This document shows positions 26,030 to 34,720 of a stretch of DNA of 64,000 nucleotides, piece by piece. The position numbers and the translations under genes were made by a program. Source of the DNA: Roseovarius indicus. GTDB taxonomy: Bacteria > Pseudomonadota > Alphaproteobacteria > Rhodobacterales > Rhodobacteraceae. The stretch lies in the NCBI RefSeq assembly GCF_008728195.1, contig NZ_CP031598.1:4030001-4094000 (forward strand), in the 5' to 3' direction. Positions within the stretch are counted from its first letter, which is position 1, and each line of letters opens with the position of its first letter. The notes under the pieces are model-generated. The model was not told the origin of the DNA. It did not search any database and worked only from the letters and a program-made list of their open reading frames with translations.

Positions 26030-26398
26030 ATGAATACTCTGAAAATTACCTGCCTCACCGCCCTCATCGCTCTCGGCACCGCCTGTTCCGGCACCGGCGC
26101 GCGCTACGCGCCCGTCGTAGACGGTACGCGCAACGCCAACTTCGCCACCGATCTCGGCGCCTGCCAGGGGCTTGCCCGCAGCCAGCCGGTGATGAATGGT
26201 GATACCGGCAACGCCGTGCTCGTGGGGGCCGGGCTGGGCGCGGCGCTCGGGGCCGCCGACGATGATGGCGACGCAGCCGGCGGCGCAGTGGCCGGAGCGC
26301 TGGGGGGAATGCTCGCCGACACCGTGAAGACCCCCGACGAGCGCAAGGCCATCGTCGTCAACTGCATGCGCCAGCGCGGCCACAAGGTCGTGGGGTAA
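26030..26398 (+). CDS. Glycine-zipper lipoprotein
   Basis: A 122-residue lipoprotein: signal peptide with lipobox GTAC at about residues 16-19, then a polar segment containing DLGACQGLARSQ, a Gly/Ala-rich hydrophobic zone (about 65-98; VGAGLGAALGAAD and AGGAVAGALGGM) typical of glycine-zipper outer-membrane proteins, and a C-terminal helix with a cysteine. ATG at 26030 follows AAAGAGA. It is followed at 5 bp by a methyltransferase gene, so they may be cotranscribed. Confidence 0.78.
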   Translation: MNTLKITCLTALIALGTACSGTGARYAPVVDGTRNANFATDLGACQGLARSQPVMNGDTGNAVLVGAGLGAALGAADDDGDAAGGAVAGALGGMLADTVKTPDERKAIVVNCMRQRGHKVVG

Positions 26399-26403
26399 GG
26401 GAG

Positions 26404-27057
26404 ATGGAAATGATCGGATCGAAACCCTTCTGGGACAAGCAGGCCGCGCGCTATGCCAAAAGCCCCATCGCCGACGAAGGCGCCTATGCCGAAACGCTCG
26501 GCCGGGTGCGCAGCTACCTGCGCCCCGCCGACCGGGTGCTGGAGCTGGGCTGCGGCACGGGCACCACGGCGCTGAAACTGGCTGACGCGGTAGCTCATGT
26601 CACCGCCAGCGACATCTCGGGCGAAATGGTCCGCATCGGGCGCGACAAGGCCAGGCAGCAAGGCGTCACGAACGTTGATTTCGTCGCGGCAGAACCAGGC
26701 GATCCTGTGTTGCAAAAGGGCGGCCCCTACGACGTGGTGATGGCCTTCAACCTGCTCCACCTGATCGAGGACATGCCCGCCGTCTTGCGCGAGATGGCGG
26801 AACTGGTCCGCCCCGGCGGCCTCTTCATCTCCAAGACCTTCTGCCGCCCCGGCCCGGGCGAGGCGAATTTCGAATACCGGATGACCCGCCTCGCCCTGCC
26901 CCTCATGCAACTGGTGGGCAAGGCGCCCCACGTGGCCTTCATGCCCGTCCAGACCCTCGAATCCGAGATCGAGGCGGCCGGCCTGAAGATCATCGAAACC
27001 GGCAATTACCCAGCCCGCCCGCCCCGCCGCTTCATCGTGGCCCGCAAACCCGAGTAA
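26404..27057 (+). CDS. Class I SAM-dependent methyltransferase
   Basis: A 217-residue methyltransferase of the Methyltransf_11/25 type. Motif I is VLELGCGTG (residues 45-53), motif II acidic end ASDIS, and motif IV region VVMAFNLLHLIED. It has a C-terminal extension (RPPRRFIVARKPE) seen in small-molecule methyltransferases. Substrate unknown. The upstream neighbour ends 5 bp before, with AAGGGAGATG bridging. Confidence 0.82.
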   Translation: MEMIGSKPFWDKQAARYAKSPIADEGAYAETLGRVRSYLRPADRVLELGCGTGTTALKLADAVAHVTASDISGEMVRIGRDKARQQGVTNVDFVAAEPGDPVLQKGGPYDVVMAFNLLHLIEDMPAVLREMAELVRPGGLFISKTFCRPGPGEANFEYRMTRLALPLMQLVGKAPHVAFMPVQTLESEIEAAGLKIIETGNYPARPPRRFIVARKPE

Positions 27058-27079
27058 GGCCCAAGCCGCAGGGCCCCCG

Positions 27080-27535
27080 TCAGCCCTGCGGCAGCGCTTC
27101 CCGCCGTATCATCGTGCGCAGCGCAAAGCTCGACCGCATCGACCGGATGTTCCCGGTCTGCATCAGCCCGTCTTCGAGAAACCGGTCGAACGCCGCCAGA
27201 TCGGCCGCGACGACCCGAAGCAGGATGTCGCGCGTGCCCGTCATCAGGTAGCACTCCATCACCTCCTCGAACCGCCGCAGATCGCGCTCGAAGGCGGTGA
27301 TGGCGTCGCGTGTCTGTTTCTCCAGTTCCACGAAGATGAACACATTGAGCGGTAGGCCCAGCTTGTCCTGGTCGATCCGCGCCGAATAGCCCGCGATCAC
27401 GCCATCCCGCTCAAGCCGCGCGATGCGCCGCGCCAAAGGTGTGGGCGAAAGGCCGACCCGCTCGGACAGGTCGGCCAGCTTCTGCCGCCCGTCCCGTTGC
27501 AATGCGGCAATGATCTGGCGATCCGTCTTGTCCAT
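27080..27535 (-). CDS. Lrp/AsnC-family regulator
   Basis: A 151-residue feast/famine regulator: helix-turn-helix at residues 1-55 (DRQIIAALQRDGRQKLADL...LARRIARLERDGVI), linked to an RAM ligand-binding domain (VFIFVELEKQTRDAI...YLMTGTRDILLRVVA). It lies divergent from an amino-acid dehydrogenase gene with 126 bp between them. This is the classic layout for an Lrp-type activator of branched-chain or aromatic amino-acid catabolism, so the dehydrogenase is its likely target. Confidence 0.92.
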   Translation of the reverse strand: MDKTDRQIIAALQRDGRQKLADLSERVGLSPTPLARRIARLERDGVIAGYSARIDQDKLGLPLNVFIFVELEKQTRDAITAFERDLRRFEEVMECYLMTGTRDILLRVVAADLAAFDRFLEDGLMQTGNIRSMRSSFALRTMIRREALPQG

Positions 27536-27562
27536 TTTTCTCCAACTTTCCTGTCAATAATA

Positions 27563-27573
27563 GTGATTATCAC
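27563..27573. promoter_or_regulatory. Palindromic site in the Lrp-dehydrogenase interval
   Basis: GTGAT-T-ATCAC is a perfect dyad in the AT-rich part of the 126-bp divergent interval, 27 bp from the Lrp-type start. The interval also has several A/T tracts in rough phase, as expected for Lrp wrapping. Confidence 0.45.
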
Positions 27574-27661
27574 CAAAATTACATCAAACTTGACTGATCT
27601 TTGCTGATTTTTTGCATCCGGCTTCAGCTATCCCCACCTTTATCGCAGGAGGGAAAACACC

Positions 27662-28711
27662 ATGCTCACACGCCTTTCATCCGACACGCACGAAGACGTC
27701 TATCGCGTCGAGGATCCCGCAAGCGGTCTTCGGGGCTTCATCGCGCTCCATTCCACCGCCCGCGGCCCGGCCGCCGGCGGCCTGAGGATGCGCGTCTATG
27801 ACAGCGACGAGGCAGCGCTCCGCGACGTGCTCAATCTTTCGGAAGGCATGAGCTACAAGAACGCCGCGGCCGACCTGCCGCTGGGCGGCGGCAAGGCGGT
27901 CATCATGGGCGACCCGGCCAAGGACAAGTCTCCGCAACTCCTGCGCGCCATGGGCCGCGCGGTCGAACAGCTCGACGGCCGCTACTGGACAGCCGAAGAC
28001 ATGGGGATGACACCCGAGGACATGGCGATCATGGCGGGCGTCACCCGCTTCGTCGCCGGCCGCGACGATGGCGCCCACGCCAGCGGCGACCCCTCTCCGG
28101 TCACGGCGCAGGGCGTACTCGGTGCCATGAAAGTCGGCGCCGCCCGGGTCTTCGGCACCCGCGACCTGTCTGGCAAGACCGTCGCCGTCCAAGGGCTCGG
28201 CCATGTCGGCTGGCACCTCTGCCGCCTGCTGCATGACGCCGGCGCCAGGCTCATCGTCGCCGACATGGATCCGGCCCGCACTGCCGCCACCGCCCGCGAC
28301 TTCAATACCGCCGTGGGCGACCCGCGTACCATCCATGCGGCCGATGCCGACATCTTCGCCCCCTGCGCCATCGGCGGCATCCTCAACGCCGAGACCATCC
28401 CGCAGATCCGCGCCAAAATGGTGGCCGGGGCCGCCAACAACCAGCTCGCCACCGACGCCGATGCCGACCTCCTGCACGCCCGTGGCATCCTCTACCTGCC
28501 CGACTATGTCGCCAACGGCGGCGGCATCATCAACGTCTCGGCGGAAATCCTGCACATCGAGGACCCCGCGCCGTGGGTCGAGGACAAGCTGAAGGCCATC
28601 GAAACCACGGTCGAGCGCATCCTCGCCCGGGCCGAGGGCGAAAACGCCAGCCCCGCCCACCTTGCCGACCGCATCGTCGAGAACCGGATGCTCGCCACCA
28701 AGGCCGGCTGA
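27662..28711 (+). CDS. Leucine-type amino-acid dehydrogenase
   Basis: A 349-residue member of the Glu/Leu/Phe/Val dehydrogenase family that oxidatively deaminates an amino acid to a 2-keto acid with NAD. Substrate-binding glycine-rich loop GPAAGGLRM (residues 35-43), Lys66 in MSYKNA and catalytic Lys78 in PLGGGKAV; Rossmann motif GLGHVG near 179-184; C-terminal dehydrogenase features DYVANGGGIIN. Length matches leucine dehydrogenase (about 350-365) rather than glutamate dehydrogenase (about 420-450), so leucine, valine or phenylalanine are candidates. AGGAGG lies just before ATG at 27662. Confidence 0.9.
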   Translation: MLTRLSSDTHEDVYRVEDPASGLRGFIALHSTARGPAAGGLRMRVYDSDEAALRDVLNLSEGMSYKNAAADLPLGGGKAVIMGDPAKDKSPQLLRAMGRAVEQLDGRYWTAEDMGMTPEDMAIMAGVTRFVAGRDDGAHASGDPSPVTAQGVLGAMKVGAARVFGTRDLSGKTVAVQGLGHVGWHLCRLLHDAGARLIVADMDPARTAATARDFNTAVGDPRTIHAADADIFAPCAIGGILNAETIPQIRAKMVAGAANNQLATDADADLLHARGILYLPDYVANGGGIINVSAEILHIEDPAPWVEDKLKAIETTVERILARAEGENASPAHLADRIVENRMLATKAG

Positions 28712-28790
28712 CGCTCGGATATCTCGCGCAATCCTTGCCGGACGGGCGCACAGGGCGTACCCTTCTTCAAACCCGTTGAAGGAGGCCCCG

Positions 28791-29357
28791 ATGCGCCCGC
28801 TCCGCCTGATCGTTCCCCTCGCCCTTGCCCTGACCTGCTCCGCCGCCGCGGCGGGCAGCACGGTCAAGCTCGGCCCCTCGCCCGTTCTGGGTGGCGGCGA
28901 ATACTCCACCGGCGGCGGCGTGACCGTCGCGGTCGAACTGCGCAACTGGGCCGGCAAGACCGGTCTCTGCGGTGTCTGGGCCGAAAGCGAGCGGCTCACC
29001 GCCTATGTCCGCCACAAGGGCAACGTGGTCCTGCGCAAGGGCTCCATCGCGCTCGGCAACGAGGTGCTCACCCACAACCTCAACTTTCTCGAACAGGTTG
29101 CCCCCAGCCAAAGCTATGCCGGTGCGCCGGCCGGCTGTGTCCGCCTCTCGCGCGACTGGCGCGCAGGCGACGCCAACCGCCGGCTCGAGGTGCGCATTCC
29201 TCGGCAGGAACTGCATTTCGACCGCAACGGCACCAAGGGCGGCGGCCTCCGCGTGACCTTCCGCGACAAGGGCAATCCCAACCCGGCGCTGACCTCCGGC
29301 TCGCTCATTCCGAAGAAATGGACGAGTTTCGGCTCGCTCAGCGGCAAGATCGAGTAA
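28791..29357 (+). CDS. Hypothetical periplasmic protein
   Basis: A 188-residue protein with a signal peptide (MRPLRLIVPLALALTCSAAAA) and a beta-rich mature domain containing two cysteines (GLCGVW and AGCVRLSRD) about 50 residues apart, likely disulfide-bonded. No family recognised. GAAGGAGG precedes the ATG. Confidence 0.72.
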   Translation: MRPLRLIVPLALALTCSAAAAGSTVKLGPSPVLGGGEYSTGGGVTVAVELRNWAGKTGLCGVWAESERLTAYVRHKGNVVLRKGSIALGNEVLTHNLNFLEQVAPSQSYAGAPAGCVRLSRDWRAGDANRRLEVRIPRQELHFDRNGTKGGGLRVTFRDKGNPNPALTSGSLIPKKWTSFGSLSGKIE

Positions 29358-29522
29358 CCCGCCCCGGCGGACCACGGCACCCCACCCGAAACGCGGGCCG
29401 AAATCGTATCTTGCCGATTGTAAATCCGGCCCGTTTGAGCGATGATCGCCCAAATCGACCGCGCGTACCTGACCGGGGGCCAACCCCGGCGGATAGCGGC
29501 TAGGCAGATACGGGCAACGATA

Positions 29523-29870
29523 ATGAAGCGGGTAACATTCCTCGGACTGGCGGTATTTCTTGCAGGCTGCGGCGGCGGGCCGCGCGACCCTGATCGCGTG
29601 GTGACGATGCGCGCCACGCCGGTAGCCTACGGCCCCATCAGCAAGGCCTGCCTGCAATCCGGGCGCGAAGGTCGCTCACGAGAGCTGTGCGGCTGCATCC
29701 AGGCAGCGGCAGACAAGACCCTGAGCTCCTCGCAGCAGCGCCGCTCGATCGCGTTCTATTCCAACCCCCATCTGGCACAGGAAATCCGTCAGTCGGATCG
29801 CCCCGTCGACGAGCAATTCTGGGAAGCCTACGTCAATTACGGCAGGCTGGCCGAGCAACTGTGCAGCTGA
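29523..29870 (+). CDS. Small lipoprotein
   Basis: A 115-residue lipoprotein with lipobox LAGC (residues 13-16). The mature part has a conserved-looking motif SKACLQSGREGRSRELCGCIQAAAD with a CxC, followed by QQRRSIAFYSNPHLAQEIRQSD. Proteins of this kind in Rhodobacteraceae are sometimes called arginine transporters, but nothing in it supports transport. The start is fixed by the signal peptide. It precedes a methyltransferase by 16 bp. Confidence 0.72.
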   Translation: MKRVTFLGLAVFLAGCGGGPRDPDRVVTMRATPVAYGPISKACLQSGREGRSRELCGCIQAAADKTLSSSQQRRSIAFYSNPHLAQEIRQSDRPVDEQFWEAYVNYGRLAEQLCS

Positions 29871-29886
29871 ACCGGAGGCAGGGCGC

Positions 29887-30600
29887 ATGAGCGGTTTTTT
29901 CGATTTCCTCAAAGCTCTGCCGCCCTATGACGACAACGCCAACACCGTGCACCGACTGGATCAGCGCCATCGCCTGATCATCGACCCGTTCCAACCCCAG
30001 ATCGCGGGCGCCCGCGTGCTCGATATCGCCGCCCATGACGGGCGCTGGTCCTACGCGCTGGCGCATGCCGGCGCGGAAGAAGTGGTGGGCGTCGAGGCCC
30101 GCGCCGACCTTGTCGCCCGCTTCGCGAAATTCCCCGACACACCCTACAAGCCGCGCGTCAAGCTTCACTGCAACGACCTCTTCGCCGAGATCGAGACACG
30201 CATCGCGGCGGGTGAGACCTTCGACGTGGTCGCCGTCTACGGCATCTTCTACCACATCATGGATCACTTCCGCCTGCTGTCGCTCATCCGCAAGCTCGGG
30301 CCGCAGTTGATCATCATCGACAGCGAGTTCATCAAGGCCGACAACGCCATGGTGCAGGTACTCAAGGAAGAGGTGTCGAACCCTCTGAACGCCGTCACCG
30401 ATGTCGAGGGCCAGGCTCACACGGTCGTGGGCGTGCCAAGCCGCCGCGCCACCGAATTCATGGCCGAGGCCCTGGGAATGGAGCTGACCTGGGTCGATCA
30501 CGCCCTACTGCTGGGCGATGACCGCACGGGCATGAAGGATTACTTCCGCGAGGGCCGCAAGATCCGCCTGACCTGCGCCCTCACCCCCGCCGGCGCCTGA
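29887..30600 (+). CDS. Class I SAM-dependent methyltransferase
   Basis: A 237-residue methyltransferase. Motif I is VLDIAAHDGRWSYAL, a variant with Ala-Ala-His in place of the usual Gly-rich loop; the acidic residue after the second strand is in VGVEARADL; YGIFYHIMDHF is motif IV. The motif I variant resembles DUF1698/CmoB-type proteins, so a tRNA-modifying or small-molecule role cannot be separated. It follows a lipoprotein gene at 16 bp. Confidence 0.75.
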   Translation: MSGFFDFLKALPPYDDNANTVHRLDQRHRLIIDPFQPQIAGARVLDIAAHDGRWSYALAHAGAEEVVGVEARADLVARFAKFPDTPYKPRVKLHCNDLFAEIETRIAAGETFDVVAVYGIFYHIMDHFRLLSLIRKLGPQLIIIDSEFIKADNAMVQVLKEEVSNPLNAVTDVEGQAHTVVGVPSRRATEFMAEALGMELTWVDHALLLGDDRTGMKDYFREGRKIRLTCALTPAGA

Positions 30601-30603
30601 GCC

Positions 30604-31455
30604 TTACGCCTTCAGGCGATAGCCCCGCGAGAACATCATCCACGCCAGTGCCGAGACGGCGAAGGTCGCCGACACCGCAATCGCAAGCCCCAGCACGGGC
30701 GAGCTGTCCGAGACCCCGATAACGCCGTACCGCACCCCGTCGATCAGGTAGAAGACCGGGTTGGCATGGGTGATCTCGCGCAGGCCCGGCGGCAGCGCCT
30801 CGACCGAATAGAACGTGCCCGACAGGAAGGCGAGCGGCGTGACGATGAAATTGGTGATCGCCGCCATCTGGTCGAACTTGTTGGCGAAAATCCCCGCCAC
30901 CATGCCCATCGCCCCCAAAAGGGCCGAGCCCAGCACCACGAAGGTCAGCGCCCAAAGCGGATGCTGCGGCACGATCCCGAGGAATAACAGCAGCCCCAGC
31001 CCGATCGACAGCGCCACGAACGTGCCCCGCCCCACGGCCCCGGCAAGGTAGCCGATCACCATCTCCGCGGGGCTCAGCGGCGGCATCAGCGTATCCACGA
31101 TATTCCCCTGCACCTTGCCGATCACGATCGACGACGACGTATTGGCGAACGCGTTCTGGATCACCGTCATCATCAGGATCCCCGGCGCGATGAACGTGGT
31201 GAAATCCACGCCCATCACCTCGCCCCGGCGCGGGCCGATCGCGATCGAGAAGATCATCATGAACAGCCCCGCCGTCACCAGCGGCGCCAGCACCGTCTGG
31301 GTCCAGACCGACATGAACCGCTGTATCTCGCGGGTGCATAGCGTATAGAGGCCCATCCAGTTGACCCGCCCGAACCGGCGGCTCCCCATCTGGAGCGTTG
31401 GTGTGACCGGGGCGCCGCCCGCTGCGATGTCGTGATTCGATGCCTTGTAACTCAT
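30604..31455 (-). CDS. ABC-2 type transporter permease
   Basis: A 283-residue integral membrane protein with six hydrophobic segments of the ABC-2 family (as in NodJ, KpsM, DrrB and YadH): NWMGLYTLCTREIQRFM at the cytoplasmic N-terminus, and the signature FLSGTFYSVEALPPGLREITHANPVFYLIDGVRYG near the C-terminus. It exports an unknown substrate (lipid, polysaccharide or drug). The start at 31455 is tentative because the ribosome-binding site is weak; a start at about residue 23 or later is possible. The cognate ATPase is not adjacent. Confidence 0.85.
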   Translation of the reverse strand: MSYKASNHDIAAGGAPVTPTLQMGSRRFGRVNWMGLYTLCTREIQRFMSVWTQTVLAPLVTAGLFMMIFSIAIGPRRGEVMGVDFTTFIAPGILMMTVIQNAFANTSSSIVIGKVQGNIVDTLMPPLSPAEMVIGYLAGAVGRGTFVALSIGLGLLLFLGIVPQHPLWALTFVVLGSALLGAMGMVAGIFANKFDQMAAITNFIVTPLAFLSGTFYSVEALPPGLREITHANPVFYLIDGVRYGVIGVSDSSPVLGLAIAVSATFAVSALAWMMFSRGYRLKA

Positions 31456-31537
31456 GCTGCAGTGATTAGAATAGAAGGCTCTTGAAAGGAACCGGGCGGC
31501 CCGCGATTTGGCCGCCTTTTGACATAAGGGGTGGCTC

Positions 31538-32134
31538 ATGTCCTGGAGCGACGAGCGTGTCGAGAAGCTGAAGAAAATGTGGGCCGAAGGCCAGTCTGCC
31601 AGCCAGATCGCCAAGGAACTGGGCGGCGTGACGCGCAATGCCGTGATTGGCAAGGTGCACCGGCTCGGCCTGTCGAACCGCAACGGCTCGGGCGGCGGCA
31701 CCACGACCGAGGCGGCCCCGAAGCCGAAACCGGCCGCGGCCAAACCGCGCGGCAAGGCCAAACCTGCCGCCAAGCCGGCGCCCAAGCCCGAACCCAAACC
31801 CGAGCTCGCCGAAGAGGAAACGGTCGAGGCCGCATCGCCGCCCGCCAGCCGGGCCAAGGCGATCATCCCCGCCGGCCAGCCCCTGCCGCCGCAGCCCTCG
31901 GCCAACGAGATCGACCCCGAGGCGCTGGCCAAGGTCAGCGAAGTCGAGAAGAAGGCCAAGAAGCTGACGCTGATGGAATTGACCGAGCGCACCTGCAAAT
32001 GGCCCGTCGGCGACCCGGCAACCGAGGATTTCTGGTTCTGCGGCCTGCCCGTGCAATCCGGCAAACCCTATTGCGAGGCCCATGTCGGCGTGGCCTTCCA
32101 ACCGATGAGCTCGCGCCGCGACCGTAAAAGGTAA
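31538..32134 (+). CDS. gcrA: GcrA-family cell-cycle regulator
   Basis: A 198-residue protein with the GcrA N-terminus MSWSDERVEKLKKMW followed by an HTH (GQSASQIAKELGG...RNAVIGKVHRLGLS), a long Lys/Ala/Pro linker (residues 50-110) and a conserved C-terminal domain CKWPVGDPATEDFWFCG...YCEAHVGVAFQ with three cysteines and a histidine. In Caulobacter GcrA binds sigma70 at CcrM-methylated GAnTC promoters and drives S-phase genes. Start has AGGGGTGG upstream. Confidence 0.93.
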   Translation: MSWSDERVEKLKKMWAEGQSASQIAKELGGVTRNAVIGKVHRLGLSNRNGSGGGTTTEAAPKPKPAAAKPRGKAKPAAKPAPKPEPKPELAEEETVEAASPPASRAKAIIPAGQPLPPQPSANEIDPEALAKVSEVEKKAKKLTLMELTERTCKWPVGDPATEDFWFCGLPVQSGKPYCEAHVGVAFQPMSSRRDRKR

Positions 32135-32162
32135 CGTCTGACGTCAGCGGAAAACCAAACAC

Positions 32163-32188
32163 AGCCCCGGCCCCGCGCCGGGGCTTTT
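32163..32188 (+). terminator. Rho-independent terminator of gcrA
   Basis: GCCCCGG (32164-32170) pairs with CCGGGGC (32178-32184) and is followed by TTTT. The T-run runs into the stop of the convergent gene. Confidence 0.85.
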
Positions 32189-33012
32189 CATTCGCCCTCC
32201 CGCAAGTAAGCCGGTCGCAACACCATCACCGTCGGCTGCGCTGGCAACCGCTCCAGCGACACGGTCAATTCGCTCCCTTCGGTCAGCACCACGTCGAACC
32301 GCTCCCGCATCCCGTCAAGAAAGGCGCCCAGCGTCCCGTCCCCGAACCAGTGCATCGGAATGACGATCGACGCCTTCAGCCGGTTCATTACCCGAAAGAC
32401 CGCCGGAAGGTCCAGCGTCAGCCCCCCGTCCACCGCCACCATCACCACGTCCATACGCCCGATGGCGATGTATTGCTCGTCCGTCGGCTCGTGATGCAGG
32501 TGACCGAGGTGCCCGATACACAGGCCGGCCGCCTCGAAAACGAAAATCGAGTTCCCTTCCGGCTCCACCCCCTCGCCCCAGGCCGAGCGGATATCGGTCG
32601 AGACATTGCGGATCACCATCTCGCCCAGGTCGACATAATGGTCGATCCCGGCGCCGAACTCTTCGCCCCACCCAGGCAGCACATTGGGAATGGCCGGATC
32701 TGGATGCGCCGTCCAATGGGTGCTGTGCGCATGGTTCATGGTCACCACGTCGGGGATGAAATCGACATTCCCCAGGAACCCGGTGAAATCCGTCACCGCC
32801 GACAGCCCGCCCTCGGTCTGCAAAAGAAAGCTCGCATGCGTTATATATCGCAGCCTGACCGACTCTTCCGGCACCGGGTCGGTATAGGCAGCCCGGTGGA
32901 CAAACTCGACGCCGGGCGTCGCATCGGCCACCGCAATGCAATGGCTCGGCTGGCGCTCCTGCGCCACGGCGGCAGAAGCGAGACAGGTCAGTAACAACGC
33001 AATACGGATCAT
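32188..33012 (-). CDS. Exported metallo-beta-lactamase-fold hydrolase
   Basis: A 274-residue exported protein: signal peptide about 1-18 (ending AVA), then an MBL fold resembling the UlaG/Lactamase_B_3 type. Candidate metal ligands are in ITHASFLLQTEGGLSAVTDF, MNHAHSTHWTAH, CIGHLGHLHHEP and VIPMHWFGDG. The HxHxDH motif of classic MBLs is replaced by HAHSTH. Start is ATG at 33012 with AGGAGGTG upstream; a TTG three codons earlier is less likely. A periplasmic hydrolase of unknown substrate. Confidence 0.8.
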   Translation of the reverse strand: MIRIALLLTCLASAAVAQERQPSHCIAVADATPGVEFVHRAAYTDPVPEESVRLRYITHASFLLQTEGGLSAVTDFTGFLGNVDFIPDVVTMNHAHSTHWTAHPDPAIPNVLPGWGEEFGAGIDHYVDLGEMVIRNVSTDIRSAWGEGVEPEGNSIFVFEAAGLCIGHLGHLHHEPTDEQYIAIGRMDVVMVAVDGGLTLDLPAVFRVMNRLKASIVIPMHWFGDGTLGAFLDGMRERFDVVLTEGSELTVSLERLPAQPTVMVLRPAYLREGE

Positions 33013-33076
33013 CGGCAACACCTCCTTTACGCGAAGTTAGCACGGCCCACCCCGAAGTCACCGCCCGACACGGCAA

Positions 33077-33095
33077 GAGCCCCGGCACAACCGGG
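33077..33095 (-). terminator. Hairpin after the YHS gene
   Basis: GCCCCGG and CCGGGGC form a 7-bp stem with a 5-base loop, 30 bp past the YHS gene stop on the minus strand. There is no T-run, so termination is tentative. Confidence 0.45.
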
Positions 33096-33126
33096 GCCCC
33101 ACCACGCTTTGCACAAGGATTGCGCC

Positions 33127-33636
33127 TCAGAGCTCTTCGATCGGCGTCGCACGAATGCCCGGCCATTTCTCCTCGGCCCCGGCGATCACCGCGTCCTTGT
33201 CCTCGAGATACTTCTCGAAGATCGCCGCATTCACGAACAGGTACAGCTTCCCGTCCACGATATCGGCATAGCGCACATCCCCGTCGAGCTTCTTGCCGAC
33301 ATAGACGCCAAAGGCACAGAAGCCCCCGAATTGCGGCAGGTAATCCCCCGGCGCCGCGTCGAACTTGGCCTTGGCGTCGGCATCGGTGAAATAGTAATCC
33401 ACCCCGTCATGTTCCGAGGTATGGACGGCATCGCCGATGGCCGGGCCATCCCCCTCGAACATCGCAACGGCGTCGAAGCCATGCAGGCCCAGCGGATTGC
33501 CGGTCAGCGTCAGGCCGTTGTTGACGTTGTACTCATCCGCGGCCAGCGCCCAGGTGGCAAAGGTGAAGGTGGCGACCGAGGCCAGGGTCAGCGTGCCGGC
33601 CCAGTGCAGGGTGTTTTTCAGAAGGTCGGAAGTCAT
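33127..33636 (-). CDS. Exported YHS-domain protein
   Basis: A 169-residue exported protein: signal peptide (residues 1-33, ending ALA), then a YHS-like domain with HGFDAVAMFEGDGPAIGD, a YYFTDADAKAKFDAAPGDYLPQFGGFCAFGV core containing one cysteine, and a helical C-terminus. YHS domains often bind metal or heme-like ligands and accompany copper or redox proteins. Start at 33636 is chosen because GGAGAT precedes it; an ATG four codons upstream lacks a site. Third gene of the minus-strand set divergent from a TetR gene. Confidence 0.85.
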   Translation of the reverse strand: MTSDLLKNTLHWAGTLTLASVATFTFATWALAADEYNVNNGLTLTGNPLGLHGFDAVAMFEGDGPAIGDAVHTSEHDGVDYYFTDADAKAKFDAAPGDYLPQFGGFCAFGVYVGKKLDGDVRYADIVDGKLYLFVNAAIFEKYLEDKDAVIAGAEEKWPGIRATPIEEL

Positions 33637-33689
33637 TGGTATCTCCATTGGTTCAGGGTTGGGTAATTCCAGGAAAGCTGAGCGAGAGC

Positions 33690-34553
33690 TCAGACCGCCC
33701 GGCCGATCCGGGTAACGGCATCGTCCGTCCACCAGACGCCATTGGCGACCATGCGAAAGTTGATGATGGCGGCGAGGTAACCATCGCCCTCGGGCACCTT
33801 GGCCCCGGCGGTCGCGTCGCGCACCACGGCCACCTCGAAGCCCAGCTCCAACAGCTCGTAAAGATGCGCCTGCGTGCACAGGTTCGCCGACATGCCAGCC
33901 AGGATGACCTTGTCGACCCCCCGCTTGCGAAGCTGCAGGTTCAGGTCGTTCTGCGCCGGGCTGTAGACCTTGTGGGGCGAACAGATGACCGTCTCGCCAT
34001 CCTCGATGTACGGCTTGTATTGCGGCATCCAGTCGGCGCCCGACCCGTGGAACCCGGTCAGGTCCAGCGGTCCGGGCCGGTCGAACATGCCGATCCCGTG
34101 CATGGTCGCCTCCAGCGTGCCCTCGAACTGCCACTTGTAGTCGTGCGGATAATAATAGTGGGGCGAGATGAACACCGGCATTCCGGCGGCCTTGGCGGCG
34201 ATGAACAGCCGCTCGATATTGTCGACCGTGCCCTGCTCGGTCACGCTCTCGCCGACCACCCCCCAGGTCACGCCCTCCTCCGACAGGAAGTCGACCTGCG
34301 GGTCGGTCACCACCAGCGCCGTCCGCTTCAGGTCGATCTCCATGTCGATCTGCGGCAGGCCCGGTGTCTCGGGGTCGGCATAAGCGGCCCGCGCCGCTTC
34401 GGTGGCGGCGGCAGCACCCTGCCCGGCAAGGGCGGCAGCGCCCGCTACGGCCGCTCCAGCAGCCCCCGCCAGTACCCGGCGGCGGGCGTGGTCCACGTAG
34501 TCCGGCGTGATGCCGCAGCCACAGTCATGGTCGTGATCGTGTTTCTGTGTCAT
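33690..34553 (-). CDS. Tat-exported isochorismatase-fold hydrolase
   Basis: A 287-residue protein. The N-terminus has a His/Asp/Cys-rich tag (HDHDHDCGCG, residues 5-14) followed by a twin-arginine-like signal (RRRVLAGAAGAAV), so export through Tat is likely. From about residue 75 it is an isochorismatase-fold cysteine hydrolase: catalytic Asp in VVTDPQVDFL, Lys in ICSPHKVYSP, Cys in ILAGMSANLCTQAHLYEL. Family members hydrolyse amides or vinyl ethers. Export is uncommon for this fold. 53 bp upstream of the YHS gene. Confidence 0.82.
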   Translation of the reverse strand: MTQKHDHDHDCGCGITPDYVDHARRRVLAGAAGAAVAGAAALAGQGAAAATEAARAAYADPETPGLPQIDMEIDLKRTALVVTDPQVDFLSEEGVTWGVVGESVTEQGTVDNIERLFIAAKAAGMPVFISPHYYYPHDYKWQFEGTLEATMHGIGMFDRPGPLDLTGFHGSGADWMPQYKPYIEDGETVICSPHKVYSPAQNDLNLQLRKRGVDKVILAGMSANLCTQAHLYELLELGFEVAVVRDATAGAKVPEGDGYLAAIINFRMVANGVWWTDDAVTRIGRAV

Positions 34554-34720
34554 TGCAGTATTCCTTTGCTTGAAGTTGCGACGGCCCGGCCTTCTCCGGC
34601 ACCGCCAGTCGGGCAGACCTCTCCCGCCCGCAGCCGACAGCCGGCCACGCCAAGATCAGTCCAAGTCCTTCGGAACCCGGCGCCGCTTGTCAGGCCGCGC
34701 CGGAAATCGTTTACCGGGCC

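Noticed and set aside
29523..29870. Arginine transporter label for the small lipoprotein
   Set aside because: A 115-residue lipoprotein without membrane helices or binding-protein fold cannot be a transporter by itself.
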